Positions 62,301 through 64,000 of a stretch of DNA of 64,000 nucleotides are shown here, in pieces. A model generated the notes under the pieces. That model was given only the letters and a program-made list of their open reading frames with translations, had not been told where the DNA came from and did not search any database. Positions within the stretch are counted from its first letter, which is position 1. Each line of letters begins with the position of its first letter. Location of the stretch: the NCBI RefSeq assembly GCF_900101885.1, contig NZ_FNAN01000003.1:372001-436000 (forward strand), given 5' to 3'. The position numbers and the translations under genes were made by a program. This stretch comes from Dyadobacter soli (GTDB taxonomy: Bacteria > Bacteroidota > Bacteroidia > Cytophagales > Spirosomataceae).

Positions 62301-62586
62301 TTTCTTGCGTCGCATAGCCTACAAAACTGAACACGAGTGTCTGATTTTCACCGGGGACGTCGAGCTGAAACTTCCCTTTGGTGTCGGTAGTAGTACCATT
62401 TGCCGTCCCTTTTACAACGACGCTCACACCAGGGAGGCCGGAGCCGGATTCATCGAGGACCAGCCCGGAAACGGGTTGGGCAATGGCGGAAACGCAGAAT
62501 GCCAGGACGCCTATCATGGTGCATACCAGAGGCGTAAGTTGTTTTCGGGCAAATCTGAAAGGTGAGTAGAATTCCGTTTTTTTCAT
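59368..62586 (-). CDS. SusC/RagA-family TonB-dependent transporter without STN domain
   Basis: Importer of 1072 residues. N-terminal signal region (about 1-36) leads directly into the carboxypeptidase-regulatory-like domain (LPGVSVVVKGTANGTTTD, FSFVGYATQ), then the SusC motif VVVVGYGTQQKVNVTGAV, plug and barrel ending IGTIGINISF. Unlike the other two SusC proteins here it has no STN domain, and no FecR or sigma gene is nearby; its regulator is therefore elsewhere. First gene of the SusC-SusD-lyase locus. Confidence 0.95.
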   Translation of the reverse strand: MKKTEFYSPFRFARKQLTPLVCTMIGVLAFCVSAIAQPVSGLVLDESGSGLPGVSVVVKGTANGTTTDTKGKFQLDVPGENQTLVFSFVGYATQEIVVSKRTAITVNMAVEDRLMTEVVVVGYGTQQKVNVTGAVGVADAKRIENRPIANTGEGLQGVIPNLNITVRNGDPAQSPTFNIRGYESINGGAPLILVDNVPMDINRINPNDIESISVLKDASAAAIYGARAAFGVVLVTTKSGRSGKVQVNFGTQFSLAKPIFNMDVVTDPYQFVLARNAANIRTLGAPSYNDQFVAAVKKYSENPIAENEWGVVDGALQYYGYNRYQEKIMTRYAPTNQQDLSISGGSDKSKFFFSLGRYSKDGYLRYNNEKFKRYNILMKADFQVNKWLNLSEKVVFNSQNSDKPHFYNWDVNINSLARVNPLQAIQFPDLPQYITPGDHDKYAPLIGKYFGGTNFFPYLHDGGRETFTKNDLWLSQEAVLTPLPGLKITGNFAYNIYNNIYQDVQSKVEIVSQDLKEANPISYGFSGDDWIKNVNDYNRYYVLNTFAEYTFQNLGKHQLMALVGYNQEMGNYQSATAQARSLITPQVPDLSTTTGTQQTIGGRSQVALRGVFYRVAYNYADRYLLEFNGRYDGTSRFPKNDRFGFFPSFSAGWRVSNEKFMAATNGWLDNLKLRGSFGTLGNQIIQNRTTGAQIYYPSVSTMGSGQAPYIFAGSLIPYVSAAGLVSPTLTWESVTSKNIGLDLTLLRSRLDMSLDIYARDTKKMLMNVAYPDILGTTAPQENAADLRTKGWELSVTWRDKFKTDWTYDVTLALSDASATITKFRNPSGALPNEGSGIYYEGQKLGEIWGYQTVGIFQSADEVAAAPNQSRLGNNWRAGDIQYADLNGDGIISSGNNTLGNPGDYKIIGNSSPRYTYGINASIGYKGLRLTAFFQGIGKADYLPNNGNWNWFYPFNAGHVEKYYLTDTWSESNRDAYFAAPHIATSDKKNILPQSRYVQNASYLRAKNIMLSYTFPYDLTNRIGISRAQVFVSGMNMFEFTKIRKPLDPETIRTPTIEYPMQRIGTIGINISF

Positions 62587-62833
62587 AAACTAGTTCGTTT
62601 GGTTTAGTTGAAAAAAAACTGATTACCCGGATGAGCCTCGTCGCATTTTACTTGACGAACCTTATCCAGGCCTGGGCATTGGGAAGCGAATAAATATGGA
62701 ATACAAAGTATGTTGATATCAGTTAATACTAATTTTTTATTGAAAAAAGCCAAATGTGGAAATTTCGATGGCTACTAATATCGCTGGATGTGAATGGGAG
62801 GAGAGTACAATGAGCAGAGGTAGTGGAAAATTC

Positions 62834-62841
62834 TATCTTTG
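62834..62841 (+). promoter_or_regulatory. -7-like element just before the Rpn gene
   Basis: TATCTTTG fits TAnnTTTG but ends only four bases before the ATG at 62846, which would give a leaderless or near-leaderless transcript. No -33 motif at the usual distance. It may be chance. Confidence 0.3.
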
Positions 62842-62845
62842 CCTT

Positions 62846-63739
62846 ATGGGTGAACAGGCATCGAAGCACGATACATTTATAAGGGCAATCATGGGTAACC
62901 AACAGATTGCCCTGGACTATTTTCGTTCCTGTCTGCCGGTATATCTTCTTGATAAACTGGATTTTTCAACATTGCGGCAACTTCCGGATACGTATGTCTC
63001 CAAGGAATTACAGAAATCTATTTCAGATATCGTCTACGCTTGCCATAAAGCTGACGGGGTAGGAGAAGTGAAAATTTCTCTGTTGATCGAACATAAAAGC
63101 TATGTTGACAAATTCACGCCTATTCAGATTGGTAGCTACATTTTTTCCGGCCTTTTAAAACAGATTTCCAGTGGGGAACCGCCTTCGCTGATCATCCCGA
63201 TACTGCTTTATCACGGCAAAGCCCGGTGGGAATACAAAACTTTGTCTTCATTATTTGACGGGCTCGATGCGGAACTTCAAGAGTTTGTGCCAAACTATGA
63301 ATACATTTTTCATGACTTGGGCCGGATTCCGGACGAGCAGATCCAGGCTTTGCGTAACAAATTTCTCGCAGCTTCGCTGCTGGCCATGAAACACAGCGTG
63401 TTAAAGAGTAGCCTCAACGCGCTGATCCCAACAATATTGACGCTGGCCGGCGAGATTGACCCGAACTTGCAAACCAGCCTGATTGTTTATACATTCGTAA
63501 GCAGTGAGCTGAGCGAGCAGCAAATCGTGGAACTGATTGCTTCACTACCTACTCAAATCAAGGATACAATTATGAGCACGCTGGATGTTTTTGTGGAGAA
63601 AGGCCGGAAGGAAGGTATTGAAAACGCTGTACGTAACCTTATTAAGCAATCTTTGCTTACTGACGAGCAGATCGCTACCGCCTTGGAAGTGACATCGGAA
63701 TATGTAGCGGATCTCCGCCGTCAAATGCGGCAGGCCTAG
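62846..63739 (+). CDS. Rpn-family PD-(D/E)XK recombination-promoting nuclease
   Basis: About 297 residues from the ATG at 62846; the open frame extends to 62756, but the family begins near MGEQASKHDTFIRAIMGNQ. Nuclease core: Asp in SDIVYACHK, and Glu-His-Lys in LLIEHKSYVDKF, the ExK strand. C-terminal tail (about 255-297) with GIENAVRNLIKQSLLTDEQIATAL is the short helical segment seen in Rpn proteins. Rpn enzymes cut DNA and stimulate RecA-independent recombination. They are often horizontally acquired and multi-copy. Sits alone between a SusC locus and the right edge. Confidence 0.9.
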   Translation: MGEQASKHDTFIRAIMGNQQIALDYFRSCLPVYLLDKLDFSTLRQLPDTYVSKELQKSISDIVYACHKADGVGEVKISLLIEHKSYVDKFTPIQIGSYIFSGLLKQISSGEPPSLIIPILLYHGKARWEYKTLSSLFDGLDAELQEFVPNYEYIFHDLGRIPDEQIQALRNKFLAASLLAMKHSVLKSSLNALIPTILTLAGEIDPNLQTSLIVYTFVSSELSEQQIVELIASLPTQIKDTIMSTLDVFVEKGRKEGIENAVRNLIKQSLLTDEQIATALEVTSEYVADLRRQMRQA

Positions 63740-63773
63740 CCAATCGTCAAAAAATTAACGGCTCCCGAGCCAG

Positions 63774-64000
63774 CTACCTCTTCTCATATTCGTACCGGCT
63801 CATACCCATTTCCGTAAAACCCCATTCAGGCGAATACGATATTTGTTCCCGCAGGAGTTTGCCGTAATATTTTCTCTTGTTCAAAATGTTGGTGCCTATC
63901 ATAGTCTGGATCTGGTTACCGGCGACATCGAAATCATAGGTTCTGCCGGATCTTACATTACCCGCGGCATTCAGGTTTGTTTCCGATGAAGGTAAAGTGT
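63774..64000 (-). CDS. Unrecognised protein, C-terminal part only
   Basis: A minus-strand frame is open from the right edge to the stop complementary to 63774-63776. The visible 75 or so residues include ETNLNAAGNVRSGRTYDFDV and end MGMSRYEYEKR. No domain could be named from this piece. Convergent with the Rpn gene with a 34-base gap. The residue pattern looks coding, but the N-terminus is outside. Confidence 0.55.
   Translation of the reverse strand, partial: TLPSSETNLNAAGNVRSGRTYDFDVAGNQIQTMIGTNILNKRKYYGKLLREQISYSPEWGFTEMGMSRYEYEKR

Noticed and set aside
61207..62565. Plus-strand frame of 452 codons opposite SusC
   Set aside because: Antisense to a strongly supported SusC gene; the product shows no motif.
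62846..63739. Rpn gene considered as an insertion-sequence transposase
   Set aside because: No flanking inverted repeats or target duplication seen; the protein matches the nuclease family rather than a DDE transposase.

Overview
The window looks like a chromosomal segment of a Bacteroidota bacterium of the order Cytophagales, most like Dyadobacter or a relative (inference from gene content; no search was run). Evidence is three SusC/SusD pairs, two ECF sigma/FecR cassettes, a GLPGLI protein, a Nudix-type AraR, BlaI/M56 genes, and TAnnTTTG promoter elements typical of the phylum. No rRNA, tRNA, CRISPR array, phage or IS transposase was seen.

Layout. 1-6,700 (minus strand): sigma factor, FecR, SusC with an STN domain, and a SusD cut by the left edge. 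6,760-15,300 (minus): a second cassette of the same design (sigma, FecR, STN-SusC, SusD) ending in a secreted metallophosphoesterase and a terminator. 15,500-20,800 (plus): L-arabinose catabolism, with the regulator araR, then a 0.7 kb intergenic mosaic of hairpin repeats, then araB-araA-araD with overlapping or nearly touching ends. 20,800-29,700: signalling. A tightly packed five-gene minus-strand operon encodes a ThiF/E1-like plus nitroreductase fusion, a GNAT-like enzyme, a 7TM sensor kinase, a receiver-kinase hybrid and a stand-alone receiver; an orphan receiver paralogous to the hybrid is divergent. This operon is the best candidate for an undescribed system: two enzymes that could make a small molecule, coupled in translation to a sensory relay. 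29,400-35,100: a lipoprotein, an esterase, an acyltransferase, an SRPBCC protein, a MerR-like regulator, an M28-PDZ peptidase bracketed by two blocks of GACCGC/CCATGGTC repeats, and a YfcE-type phosphodiesterase.

35,300-41,800 (plus): a TonB-linked outer-membrane protein with its GLPGLI partner, an OmpA lipoprotein, a serine/threonine dehydratase and a small lipoprotein. 41,800-51,300: mostly housekeeping: AddB-like nuclease, MiaE, putative porin, LpxK, MenC, HemF, and a PepSY-like lipoprotein. 51,300-55,600: a BlaR1-like M56 peptidase and BlaI repressor, divergent from a TonB-dependent receptor. 55,600-62,600 (minus): a third polysaccharide locus (SusC without STN, SusD, heparinase II/III-like lyase), suggesting uptake of a uronate-containing glycan. 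62,700-64,000: an Rpn-family nuclease and the 3' end of an unrecognised gene.

How genes work together. In the first two loci the STN domain of SusC is expected to signal through FecR to the ECF sigma factor; the third locus lacks STN, FecR and sigma together, which is consistent. Both sigma/FecR loci also carry a terminator-like hairpin plus T-run pointing backwards in the FecR-SusC gap, which could end an antisense RNA against the susC leader.
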